Both the position numbers and the translations under genes were made by a program. From positions 7,688,001-7,752,000 of the forward strand of contig NC_089541.1 in assembly GCF_040115645.1 (NCBI RefSeq): DNA of 64,000 nt, given 5' to 3'. The notes under the pieces were generated by a model. The model saw nothing but the letters and a program-made list of their open reading frames with translations. It did not search any database and was not told where the DNA came from. Positions 1 to 11,500 of this stretch are shown one piece after another (position 1 is the first letter of the stretch; every line of letters begins with the position of its first letter). The DNA is from Euwallacea fornicatus. Lineage: Eukaryota > Arthropoda > Insecta > Coleoptera > Curculionidae.

Positions 1-3000
1 AGAATAAACCCTTTGAATTTCAGAAGAGATTGTAGAATTTAAGTTGCAAAGCTCAGGGTTCTAGTTGTCATCAGACCAGACCAAGTATCTAAATCTGTGA
101 GCTCAATTGAAGGCGTCTGGCGATCAACGTCGAGTATCTTGAAAACATATGACAGATAAGGAAACTCGCGGACTAAGTGAATCTAAACGCGAATAAGTTT
201 TCGTACTAAAAATCAAAATCAAGCGACTTTTTCCATTACACTACATATTAAAATGGTCCATTGTGTATGTCCCCCCCCCCCCAAACTGAATATACGGTAT
301 TTCTAACAAAGGCAAAAATAGACCTCAAGGTAAAATATCCCATCCCAAGCACATGATTTTCCTGAAATGCTAGTCGATCTCTGGACAGACCTGTTATATG
401 TGCTTTGCTGAAAAGCTGTAACTTTCATCCCCAGTTCCGAGATTGCAAGTTCAAAAAAGGCCATCGGAAGCTCGGATGTCATGTCTTTCAACCGCTTGCC
501 ATTTAAGGTCGTGTATTATTGAATATGCTGCCCTATTTCCATCCTATTGACATTTTTATCGCAACGTATGGAAGACTATTAGAATAATTGTATGGTGTAA
601 GGTAATAATGTTTTAGAGTTATCTAGAGCACTAAAGTATGATTTTAGCTTTGATTCAACATAATGCGGTGCTAAGCTTTGTATTATAGGTGCAGATCTCA
701 CATAAGGCCCATTATATGGTAATTTGATAATGTAAATGATTTGTAGGGTCAGTTACTGCAGGCAATGCAGGTAGGTTGAAGCCTATTTAAATTAATCATA
801 ATCAAAATTCATTTGGGAATTACATTCGCTTCCGTTGACTAATGAAGTACTCGAATACTCGGGTCTAATGAATCTTTTATCCCCTAGCAAGCTTCTCATT
901 CATCTTTTTATACATATGCGAAGAGTTAAAAATCTCGACAAAATGGCGATTCTTTACTGTACTATTTTGCAGTCTGACTCGTTGAAAACCAGCGGCGATC
1001 AATTGATCAAAAGGACCTTTTTTGTTTAACGAGCCGAATAACCGATTTCAACTAATGTTTGTTCCCACTGTTTGCAGTTTTCGATTTGCTCATGGGAAGT
1101 CATCGCCCCAGTTCTGACTCAGATTAGAAGTTCTAGCGATACCATCGAGGCGCTGAGCGCCGCTCCCGGGGTGATCATGGATGGGTTTGTGACTTTTAAG
1201 GTCAGCCACTTGACAACCCTCGTTGATTCCGGAACAGTGTTCATAAGATCAGAACTTCTGAACTGTTTTAAATAACGTTATTTGATGCGCCTTGGTTCCA
1301 TTTAATCTTTATCCTCAACCTTATCAAGCTTCCCTTCCGTTCCTGATACTTAGTATAGCATTTCTCGTCAAATTTCTCTAAGCACACTTATATCTGGTCT
1401 TAATCCTCCACCTTACCGTGCCGTTGAGACAATAATAGTATACACTAGTTCCACTTATAAGCTTTGAACAGTCCATTCGCCGTTATAAACAAGTAGTTAC
1501 TGCCTAAGTTAATGTCGGAATAACTGTGGTGGAAACAAAGGATAGCAGGCACTAACTCTTGCTAGCTTCTCTTTAAACTGGATATGGTTTCCTGGAGCGT
1601 GCCTTATTTTATTTTAGAGCTTCATTTAAGGGAAAGAAAGCTACATAAATCTGGTAAATGCGACATCGGGTTTATGTACAATGAATGTTTCAAATAAATT
1701 TCTCAGATAAAAGAGCTAAGAGGGCTTTTGTTTTCTTTCTCTCCGTTTAAGGCATTGAATGGCATTATAAAGAATTTAAAATAGTTATCATCAGACACGG
1801 TTCTATTATTAAAATTCCAATCTTCCTCTCCCTCGGAGAGGTGCATTCCATTGTATGCAGTCGTTTCGGAAATTAACGCGAAAAATTCCACCAGGAACAC
1901 CCGTTTAATAGTCCATGAATAGTTTTTATGTCTGCAATTTGCAGGTTAAACTCCTCCTGCAATAACAGCCGTAAGGTTTATTATGTTCCTGCACTTTGGT
2001 AAAATTCCCTTCCGGGAATTGATCTTAATCATGCAATACTCATCCTCACTTTTCAGATCGATCATCGCCTGTTCCAATCTACATCGTGAAAGAATTTGGG
2101 GCCATTTTCCTAAATTAAAGGCAAAGAATTTCTCTGGAATTCGTATATAAGCGCTGAAGGTATTTGGTGCCTGAAAATCCAACTCCAGTCTAATATGGGG
2201 TTTTCCCTTTAGGTCTGGAGACGTGAACGTTAACGTCGCCATTAAATACACAAATAACAATATTTAACTACAAATATGAGGTTTCCGTATATCATGGTTT
2301 CTGGTGATGAATAAAATATTACGAAACATTCATTTATGTAATTTGAAACTAATTGGCTAACTCCATTTATTGTGCAATAAACTCAGTGCTCCTCATTTTA
2401 ATGAATTGATTGTTAACTGTTTTGTTAACTATGCCCTGGTAAAATTTGCCTAATTAAATATCTACTGAAATTAATTATTTGTTTTAGGCTTGTATTATCT
2501 AGTTACAACACGTTTGATTGTAAAACATGTGCAGTTCAGGAACTATTTATTTAAAAAACACGTTTAAATTCAGTGGCTTCAACTAGCTTTGCAGGCCATT
2601 AAATTGACTTCACTTCCAAACTGAAGGAATTCTTGGTGATTGATGTATTTGAAGTGCTTTCCTTGTATAGAACAACTTAAAATCGCCCTTTTGTGTGCGA
2701 CTCTAGGCTGCATCCTGTAGACGAAGATTAAGTAATGTAGTTTTCGGATATAAAGTTTCAATGTTCAACTGAAGCCCCAGAGGGTTCAAACTCTAGAAGT
2801 AAGACGTTTCTTTATACGTTTAACAAAGAAAATATCTCTTCAGGTCAGTTCTTGGTGCTTCAACATCCAAATTAGGTAGTGAATATTTGTGCAGATTAGT
2901 TTGGGATCTTCGATACTGGAAGTCCTCATTGGGAATTTTAAGCGATTCCAGAATGTTTCGGGAACTAAAAGCAAATAATAATAATAAAACAATTCCGTGA

Positions 3001-3061
3001 ATTTTGAGTAATCATGCACTATAGGATTCGTTTGTGAGATCGCTGCAATATTTTGTATATA
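1..3061. other. No gene recognised (left flank)
   Basis: AT-rich sequence with only short open frames that show no family motif, no convincing splice-bounded coding stretch and no terminal repeats. It holds a run of 12 C at 271-282. It is probably intron or intergenic DNA. The stretch ends at the TA target of the foldback element that starts at 3062. Confidence 0.6.
271..282 (+). repeat. Poly-C homopolymer (12 C)
   Basis: An uninterrupted run of twelve C in otherwise AT-rich DNA, directly seen. Its length is likely to be polymorphic or subject to sequencing error. Confidence 0.95.
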
Positions 3062-3695
3062 CAGGGTTATTCACGCTATACGGCTCGGAATATTGTGGCC
3101 AAAATACGAGGTTTTCTAAAAATTTTTCTTTTGGGTTATATGGGGATCTATTATGGCTACTTTTTAAAATTATTTTCATATTATACAGGGTGTCCCAAAA
3201 GTGCTAAAAGTATCAAAGTTGTGTTTTTTTAAATGGAACCCCTTGTATATTGTTGCATTTTTGGATTCTCCGATCAAAATAAATGTGTGTTTTAATAAGG
3301 TTTACAATACCTAGCACTTACGGTTTTTGAAATAATTTAAATTTTGTAAAAATTTGGCCTAATTTTCATGTTTTAACCACTTAAGCAGTATTTAAGTTAT
3401 GTAAGCGTAATTTACAGTGTAGTGTAATAATGGATCATACTTTATATCCCAATCATGAAAAACTTGCCAGCTTATACAGGGTGTGCAAAAATTAAAACTA
3501 TTCAAATGAGGACTTTAAGTGGCTATAACTGGATTAATTTAAATGCAATGCCATATTTTTTAACTTACCAGGATATGTAGTTTTTAAATACCCATCGAAT
3601 GGTACTAGGATGTTCATAGCTAAGTCTTCGCGTTTTTGCAGAATGCACTAAATAATGGCTCCTTGCGCCATTTGGCGTCTTTTAGTTCAAAGTTC
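3062..3695 (+). repeat. Left arm of foldback element
   Basis: Inverted copy of 4399-5032 with no mismatch found by eye. It can be divided at internal TA-CAGGG motifs into blocks of 124, 291 and about 219 bp. Confidence 0.93.
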
Positions 3696-3740
3696 TAAAT
3701 CACATATCAAGTATAACATAAAACGGAAACAAAATATTTA

Positions 3741-3902
3741 TTACAGATGTTCGAAATGTCGACTGTCCATTTCCAAACACTTACAAATTCTTTTTTCAAA
3801 ACCACCGCTAATTCTGGACAACATTTGCGGAGTAACAGTTTCAAACGCGTCTCTTATACGTGTTTTCATATCCTGTGGAGTTGTTGGAGGCGTATTGTAG
3901 AC
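3741..3902 (-). pseudogene. Transposase C-terminal fragment (DD-D, IS630/Tc1/mariner)
   Basis: Reading the minus strand from about 3902 gives an uninterrupted 53-codon tail: VYNTPPTTPQDMKTRIRDAF, then a region with CKCLEMDSRHFEHL and a TAA stop at 3741-3743. The layout (Y-x-PP-x-T near the start, RI..A in the middle, C-x-CL, and a terminal FEHL) is the C-terminal end of the same transposase type seen at 5225 and 34.9 kb. Upstream the frame closes quickly and no catalytic residues remain, so this is a leftover inside the foldback element. The N-terminal and catalytic portions are absent from the window at this locus. Confidence 0.7.
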
Positions 3903-4398
3903 AATTCCTTTTATGTATTAATCGGTAAAAACTAAAATGATCTTGACATTAGAGAGGATTTTTAGAGTAATAGAGAGTTTATGGGATTCGGGGTAGCTTA
4001 AATACCCAATCAGGGGATCGGTACCCATTAACAGGGTCAATCCACAGTTGGTAACTTTTTAAATACTTAAACCGTATTTTGAGACAAAGGCAAAAATTGA
4101 GAATTTACGGGGAATTGCAGCTGTAAAGATTTTGACCAAATATGGATGAATTTAGACCTTTGTCTTGATAAGGATAAAAGAGTGAAAGTTCCTTTATGCA
4201 GGGCAACCCTTACAGGAAGAAAATGGGTTCCCAACATATGGTCATCACGGACATGATCGGACGGATTGCATAGGCATAGGCGTAGCCTGAGGGTACATTA
4301 CACACTCTAGAAAAAAAGTACCTTTGCAGACTAAACTAAAAAATAAACTAAATTAACTATCTGATATTTTGAAATATCATAGGCAACTAGATACATTG

Positions 4399-5032
4399 GA
4401 ACTTTGAACTAAAAGACGCCAAATGGCGCAAGGAGCCATTATTTAGTGCATTCTGCAAAAACGCGAAGACTTAGCTATGAACATCCTAGTACCATTCGAT
4501 GGGTATTTAAAAACTACATATCCTGGTAAGTTAAAAAATATGGCATTGCATTTAAATTAATCCAGTTATAGCCACTTAAAGTCCTCATTTGAATAGTTTT
4601 AATTTTTGCACACCCTGTATAAGCTGGCAAGTTTTTCATGATTGGGATATAAAGTATGATCCATTATTACACTACACTGTAAATTACGCTTACATAACTT
4701 AAATACTGCTTAAGTGGTTAAAACATGAAAATTAGGCCAAATTTTTACAAAATTTAAATTATTTCAAAAACCGTAAGTGCTAGGTATTGTAAACCTTATT
4801 AAAACACACATTTATTTTGATCGGAGAATCCAAAAATGCAACAATATACAAGGGGTTCCATTTAAAAAAACACAACTTTGATACTTTTAGCACTTTTGGG
4901 ACACCCTGTATAATATGAAAATAATTTTAAAAAGTAGCCATAATAGATCCCCATATAACCCAAAAGAAAAATTTTTAGAAAACCTCGTATTTTGGCCACA
5001 ATATTCCGAGCCGTATAGCGTGAATAACCCTG
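4399..5032 (-). repeat. Right arm of foldback element
   Basis: Reverse complement of 3062-3695. It ends GCGTGAATAACCCTG followed by TATA, after which the next element begins at once with CAGGGTGAGTC. Confidence 0.93.
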
Positions 5033-5036
5033 TATA

Positions 5037-5659
5037 CAGGGTGAGTCGGGAGGATCGTGCCAAACTTCAGGAGCGTGTTGTACATGAAAAATAAATGTAA
5101 AAAAACTCAAATGTTGTTATCCGATTTTCGTTTGTTTACAAGTTATAGCGTAAATAAAATTAAAACATAAAATTTTAAAAATGTATAAATTTCATAAGAA
5201 GTTCCATAAATTAACGTTTGGATATCATAGTAAATGTTCAAAAATATTGCCATTAACTTCTAAACATTTTCGGCTTCGTCTATGAAGAGCGTTCGTTGCG
5301 CTCCTGAATGTTTCATGTCTTTCTTTGATAGCAGCTGCAGCATTTCTAATGCGTTGAACTAGTGCATCTTGAGTGTCCACTTTTACTCTGTACACTTCAG
5401 TTTTAAACCAACCCCACAAACAATAGTCTAGTGGTGTGAGGTCTGGAGACCTTGGAGGCCAACTAATAGGGCCACCACGACCAATCCAACGTCCAGGAAA
5501 GGTACGTTTATGGTAAATAGAATCCTAGTTAAAAAAATTTATTTACGCTATAACTTGTGAACAAACGAAAATCGGATAACAACATTTAAGTTTTTTTACA
5601 TTTATTTTTCATGCACAACACGCTCCTGAAGTTTGGCACGATCCTCCCGACTCGCCCTG
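5037..5659 (-). mobile_element. Deletion derivative with 123-bp TIRs and a transposase tail
   Basis: A 623-bp element with ends CAGGGTGAGTCGGGAGG and CAGGGCGAGTCGGGAGG, flanked by TA at 5035-5036 and 5660-5661. The terminal inverted repeats cover about 5037-5159 and 5537-5659 and differ at only a few positions. The centre keeps the last third of a DD-D transposase. The size, TA target and retained coding tail show an internally deleted copy of a larger autonomous transposon. It sits directly beside the foldback element, separated only by TATA. Confidence 0.88.
5225..5527 (-). pseudogene. Transposase C-terminal fragment (DD-D type)
   Basis: The minus strand is open from about 5527 to the TGA at 5225. 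It begins DSIYHKRTFPGRWIGRGGPI and continues through WPPRSPDLTPLDYCLWGW, the block holding the third catalytic acidic residue (the D of PLDY), then ends with CLEVNGNIFEHLL. The first two catalytic aspartates are missing because the internal deletion removed everything upstream. The motif order and the D as third residue match insect DD-D transposases rather than Tc1 (DDE). It cannot encode an active enzyme. The sequence is otherwise free of stops, so the deletion may be fairly recent. Confidence 0.82.
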
Positions 5660-5661
5660 TA

Positions 5662-8600
5662 TAAATTAATAGGTATAATTGTTACCGTCTGACCAAATCG
5701 AGCTGCAAACAGAAGGACGTAAATTGTAAAGTAGCTATAATTTAGGCTAGATTAGAGTAATGAAGGGGAATAAAGAGTGAGGTACCCTAAAGGTACGCCC
5801 ATGTGTATAGTCACTGAGTTCATGTGATTCGCAGCATTACTGGAATTTTCCCAGTAATTATCCTTGGTTGAAAGCTGCATGAAGCAAAAGAAAGTCGAGC
5901 CTCTTTTTCCGGAACCAGGAAAGAGGGTCGAAGGACAGTCGACAACGGTTCTATCAAAGGATGGTTTATGATGTCCAGATGTAGCTTGCCACATGGCGGA
6001 TCGGTAATAGGTCTCTGGTCAGGGTACGCCGCTGTTTTATTGCCCCCAGAAATGGGCACTTAAGGTATTGGAGGATCTGGGATCATTCTCGTTTTGATCC
6101 GAGGTGACGGGGCGGCGAAGTGTCGGGAGTGTCGCCAAAGAACGCAAGTATCCTCTCAGCTATTAAGTAAGCCCCTAGTCGTAACCACTCAGAAATAAAA
6201 CTCTAGACGATAGAAAGAAAAAAGCCTACAGTACTGCCCGAACTAAAATACTCCATAACATCTCAGTAACCAGAATTTGAATCTCCGCAGCTCGGAGGTA
6301 ATCCGAAATGAGCTCAGGAAAAGTTTCGTAAATATTGTTAAGAAGATTTTAGGGAAGAAGCTTGGATTAACTGGGTTAGATGTATTTTACAATTTTGTAG
6401 AGATCAGAATTTGAAGAGAAAATTTTGCAGTTTAAGGGTAACCCGAGCCGAGCTGGGAGGTTCATTTTCGTAATTTAGTAAAACATTCAGAGAACCTCGG
6501 AAAGAAAATATTTCGCAAATGGACATTACTGAACCGCGGAATAACCAAACACGACTTTGATTGCATAATTGTAGTTTTAGGGATAATACCAAATTTATAG
6601 GCTAAACAGAGGTTAAATCGTTATGTGATTAATACAGAGCAATTACTTTGGCATATTGAGAAATCAGTTTCAGCGGAAAATCATACGTAATTATCGCCCT
6701 ACCTGCTAGTATGTGAGCAGATCCAATAACAACAGTCCAAGCTCATACACACCCTATGTATTCAAGTGAAATGAATAACCGACCTAATCAAATATTTACC
6801 TGCTTTCCATAAATCCAGTCTAATCAACACATCCCTCTCAACAAATATTCTCATCACTACAAACCAGCTAAATATTAACAGACTAAACAACTGAAGGTCA
6901 CTTTAATCCTATTTGCCGACGTTTCTTCTCTCTTCTCTTTTCAGCTTTTAAACTTGTAAATGACTGAAAACTTATCTAAAGTGGCAGAATCGTAATGATT
7001 TGGAAATCAATGTTCACAAGGAAACAGGCTGCAATAAGAACTTCAAAATCAATTTTGTAAAGTGCTCGCAATGTGAAACGCTGCCCATTCAAGGAGCTCA
7101 TCGATTTGTCGCCGACAGCAGTTGCGAGATCTAAGAGTTGGCGAGAGGTAATAAAAATTCGATGTTTAAGAAAGCACAGGAGGGGGAGAGGTGGCTAATT
7201 TTTCGGAAAATGGGCCACCCTTACACGAATGCGGGCCATTTACGAATGGGGTAATTACGGGGGGAAATGCTGCCAAGAAGGGGTTCTCCAAAAATAGGAG
7301 GGCGTCTGCGGAATGGACGGATTAGATCTTAAGGGGGTGCGCAAAATGCAATAACTGCTTAAGCTTGACTGTGTGACAGAAATGAAAAGGTTACAACAAG
7401 TAGGATGAGTAGAGAGGGTGGACTGTTAAACAGTTTTCTTTGCGAAGAAGGAGGTTCTAACGGACACACCAATCAATCAGCAGCTGTTCTTTAGCAACGA
7501 AAAACTCATCATTTCCGTTATAAAGAAGAAGTTTCCAATCATCTTCTCCTTAAGGGCATCGTTTCGGAGTTGCTTGCTTAGCAACTGGACCCTTTTGAAC
7601 ATGCAAAATCAAAACCACATCAGTAAAGCCGTTTCTTCTCGCTAATACGATTTAAAAATATCGTATTTTTATACAAACTGACGACGTTAAATGCGACTAT
7701 TTTTAAATCGTTCTCAAAAGCGTTCAGGGCATGTGTTTGGATCGGGTTGGAATAAAATTGATGCGAACTGTTGAATTGATGTGATTTTCAAAACTCCACA
7801 TTTTCGTGGAACAGAATAATGACGTCGCAGTTCACATGCGATTTCAAAACCTGACTCAATACCGTTACCAATAAAAAACGACTCAGGTTGCAGCTCGTCA
7901 AATCTAGGGAGAAACGCAGTTTATCGTTTTTGAAATTTTTGAGGTTTTCCACATAATCGATTTGATTTGTATCCTCGTTCAACGCCGAATAATTCATTAG
8001 AAGTTCCCGAACATTTCTGGAGCGACTACTTCCATTTGGGTTCTTATTTTTTCCTTTAAATATTATAATTCGTGCTTTGAACTCCACGAAAACAAGTTTT
8101 TGCGCTGTTACTCGGATGGATCCCTACAACGGGTTTTCGAAAATCCGTTTCATGTCTCCTTAACATTTTTTCAGTGACAATATTGTTAAATCCATAATAC
8201 AAAATCATTCACATCGGATCGCTCCAGGGAAAAGTTCTCCAGAAAATCCTAATGCGTCCGTTTAAAACTTAAAAGTTTTTGTGGCGACGACCCTTGGGGG
8301 AGATTGAGAAGCACGAGACACACAGAATATGAAAACTTTTAAATTACTTTATGCTATTTTACCAACTGTCAGAGTTTGCGGCTCTAGAGTAAGATTTGAT
8401 AAAAGTTCCTCAATGAATTTTATTGAAGCTGTCAATTTTCCATTTTTCTGATAACGGATTTGCCAACTCCATTTGAATTTTGTGTCAAAATCTAAACTTT
8501 TGATCAAATCTGTTGGGACCATTTTTCTAAGGACTCGGAACTGTTTTGTATCAATATGTTTATTCTATTTAAGCACGACATTGTTCGTTCACCCACCAAA

Positions 8601-9770
8601 TTATATTCAGGCATTTCCATTTCAAAGTCACGTCACTTCCCGACAACAAGGGGAAAAGGGACCGGAACTTCCGCAATTCGTACAGGCTAAATGTAAAAGA
8701 ATCACGTAGCAGGCGCCAATCGTGCAAAATAAGAGTCGACAACCATCTTCGATACGACCCGAAAACCTGCTTACCTTATTGCTTTCCGGATTCCCCGGGG
8801 ATGTTTATTAAGGGCACACTGCTTTTCCCTAGATAAGGAATCTGGTTACAGGATTTTGAGTAAGGGTCTGAGTAATAAAGGCACTAAGTCATCACGATGG
8901 TAATATGATCTTAAGGCCCTTCGGCATGGCTTCCGCTTTTTCATAAATCGCGTTTAACTTCGTTTACGATTCCCCAAGTTTAGAGGCACGATGCCCTAAA
9001 ATGCTGCAAAAGAAGCACGTAGAGACCATTCCTAATCGTACCAAATAAAGAACGACAATAATCTCCGATAGGTCAAGCCAATATAGTTTTGGAATTCTAG
9101 AAGAGCTCGAAGGCATTATTTATTGAAGAGATTACTTGGAAAACAGCCATTTATTTGTCTCGGTGATATACTCTTTCACTCAAATAATCTCCCTTTGTCA
9201 ACGTCTCCATAAGAGTATAGGAATTTTACATGTGTTTGTAAACATGTGATGAGGCCGGATTAATCCTTACATTGTAACTAACGCCGTCGTCGTAGAATAC
9301 ATATTCTATTACACTCCATTAGCAATAAACACGAAATACTCGAACCCTACGTAAACAAATCTCTCTCTCCGAAATAGGCCTAATAAAATTTCCACATGCA
9401 TAACGGCTGCCAGATCATTTAGTAGGTCTTAAATATCGAGTTTTAGTAAATCTTGGATTTGAATTTTCCACGTCGCAACGATCGGGAAACATCCATATAT
9501 TATGTTAATTATTTAGCATTTTAAAGCCAAATCGGTTAGAAATTTTACTGAAGATTAAAGCCCTATGAGTAAACCAAGAGACGAAACAGTCGTCGGAAAA
9601 CCAAAAACAAGTTGGTTTATTTGTGATTTGTTTATGTATTGGAATTTGGCGTTAAAAGGCGACAGGAAATGGGTTCTTCTAACGGAATTATTTCAATAGG
9701 ATTTTTAGCTTCTTCAAGAGTCCCGATGATTTACCAGGGACAAAGTAGAGTAATGTACTCGTGCATGGTA
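5662..9770. other. No gene recognised
   Basis: About 4.1 kb without a recognisable gene or transposon. Open frames here are short and lack known motifs. A 55-codon frame ending near 7128 contains a CxxC...PIQG run resembling part of a ZZ zinc finger, but it has no usable splice context and I do not call it. Likely intronic or intergenic. Confidence 0.55.
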
Positions 9771-9961
9771 TACAGTGGGTCAAAAAAGTATTTGCACACT
9801 AATATTTTTTAACGTATAAGAAAACTGTGAAAGCCTATTGTCATTTATAATGTTACATTAAATCAGGTTTAAGTTAATGAAGTTAAGTTTACTAAAATAT
9901 CTTGATATAATTGCATGTCTACAATGTTATAAACAAAATTGTTCAAAATGCATGCCAAATA

Positions 9962-11240
9962 TTAGGTGTATACCTGTGACTCCGCGTTTTTTTACGCATT
10001 TTCAACTGCTTGAAACTGTATAAATTTATTATCAATGTTTATTAAAAATAATTTCCATCGTTAATGACAACATTTTCCCAGAGATTAGGCAGTTTATGGA
10101 TTCCATCGTAAAAAAAATTCGTCGGTTTTGAAGCGATTCATTCATCAAGCCATTCTTGGACTTCTTGGTGATTCTGGAAGCGCTGCTCTGCTAAACCGTG
10201 AGCTATTGAACGGAAAAGGTGATGATCCGCGATATCTGGCGAGTATGGCGGGTGCGGTAAGACTTCCCATTTGAAATCCTTCAAGGTGTTCTTGACTGGT
10301 TGACCGACATGAGGCCTTGCGTTGTCATGAAGCAGTATGACTTTGTCGTGTCGATCCGCCCATTCTGGCCTCTTTACTGCGAGTTGATTACGCAACTGCA
10401 CTAGTTGTTGGACGTAACGGTTGGCAGTGACTGTTTCGCCAGGTTGGAGAAGCTCGTAATACAGTATGCTGCGCTGGTCCCACCAAATGCAGAGCAATAC
10501 CTTCTTCCCGTGGATATTTGGCTTTGCGGTCGAAGTTGTTGGCTCACCCGGGCTCACCCATGATTTTTTCCTCTTTGGATTGTCGAAGTAAAGCCATTTT
10601 TCATCTCCGGTCACGATACGATGTAGAAAAGACTTTCTTTGAAAACGTTCAAGCAAGATCTCACACGTCGTTTTTCGTTGCTCTTTGTTCCTTTCCGTCA
10701 ATTCATAAGGCATCAATTTTCCTTCCTTTTGAATTTTTCCCATAGCGTGAAGACGAACCGAAAGCGTTTTCTGCGTGACGTTAAGGGAAGATGCGAGCTG
10801 TTCTTGCGTTTGCGCGGCGTCTTCGTCCAACAAAGCCTACAGTTCTTCGTCTTCAAATTTTTTCGATAGCTTATCATGCTCATTGTCGTTGTGGTCGAAA
10901 TCACCCGATTTGAAGCGCTGGAACCATTGTTGACAAGTTCTTATAGATGCAGCATCATTGCCATAAGCCTCAACGAGCATTTGGTGAGCGGCAGTGGCGT
11001 TTTTCTTAAGATGGAAAAGGAAGAGCCAAGCTTCCCGAAAATGATGTTTATTCGGCACAAAATTGGACATATTTAAACCTTAATTGAAAAGTTTTAAAAG
11101 GTCATATAGCAATTATCATATATAAATAGAAAACTGGTAATACGAAGCAAAAAATGAAATAAAATTCCTTAAATAAAAAAATATTTTTCAAAGAAAATAA
11201 AACTAGAAATAAAAACGCGGAGTCATAGGAATACACCTAA
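9962..11240 (-). mobile_element. mariner element 1 (mauritiana-type)
   Basis: A 1279-bp element with matching ends TTAGGTGTATACCTGTGACT and TTAGGTGTATTCCTATGACT, flanked by TA (9960-9961 and 11241-11242). The inverted repeats are about 30 bp. It contains a single degraded mariner transposase on the minus strand. The end sequence (xxAGGTGTA) and the protein motifs fit the mauritiana subfamily. It lies exactly at the junction between the interrupted outer Tc1-like element and the second Tc1-like element. Confidence 0.92.
10042..11070 (-). pseudogene. mariner transposase 1 (inactive)
   Basis: The frame from ATG at 11070 to TAA at 10042 is 343 codons, close to the family's usual 345, and stays in one frame throughout. 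The N-terminus (MSNFVPNKHHF, with QWFQRFKSGDFD further on) is the paired DNA-binding region. The catalytic domain shows TGDEKW (first D), LLHDNARPH (second D) and YSPDIAD (third D). TAG at 10834-10836 and TGA at 10138-10140 interrupt the frame; the second replaces the W expected after WLDE. Two codons (P-S of the usual APSD) are missing before the third D, so the spacing is 32 residues rather than 34. The enzyme is dead on three counts. Confidence 0.93.
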
Positions 11241-11500
11241 TAAGTATTTGCACACTCCGGCTGAAAGTCTTTAATTGTGGTGCGAATGAGTGAAATAATT
11301 TTTTTTTTCAAAAAGCATAATATATTTTGAAAACTATAAAGAATACGCTGCATTTTAACATTTATACATAATTTTATTTTAGAGATTAAACTGGAAAAAT
11401 AGACATATTAATACGTAAACACAAGCGGCACCGCCAAAAAAGTTTTCGAACACATTAAAAGTATTATTTAATTTAACATTTTCTAACAAAAATGATTGCT

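Larger units (their letters stand above)
3062..5032 (-). mobile_element. Foldback transposon with three nested TACAGGG levels
   Basis: A 1971-bp element flanked by TA on both sides (3060-3061 and 5033-5034) with ends CAGGGTTATTCACGC and its complement. Its arms, 3062-3695 and 4399-5032, are 634 bp each and read as identical inverted copies over their whole length. Within each arm two further terminus-like motifs lie at mirror positions: CAGGGTGTCCC at 3186 with its partner ending at 4908, and CAGGGTGTGC at 3477 with its partner ending at 4617. The central 703 bp carry the 3' end of a DD-D transposase on the minus strand. The TA target and CAGGG ends place it in the IS630/Tc1/mariner superfamily. 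It is non-autonomous. Whether the nesting arose by successive insertion or by one inverted duplication is discussed under findings. Confidence 0.88.

Noticed and set aside
1946..2260. 104-codon open frame on the minus strand
   Set aside because: No known motif or context; length is within chance for this composition.
6990..7140. Open frame with CxxC and PIQG resembling part of a ZZ zinc finger
   Set aside because: Only 55 codons between stops, later cysteines missing, and no splice acceptor gives an open phase.
8770..8835. Exon-like segment with CCTTATCTAG acceptor and GTAAGC donor on the minus strand
   Set aside because: Only one phase is open and similar chance pairs occur elsewhere (for example near 6806 and 41299), so splice words alone are not evidence.
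10518..10869. Plus-strand open frames opposite mariner 1
   Set aside because: Antisense shadows of the transposase, not genes.
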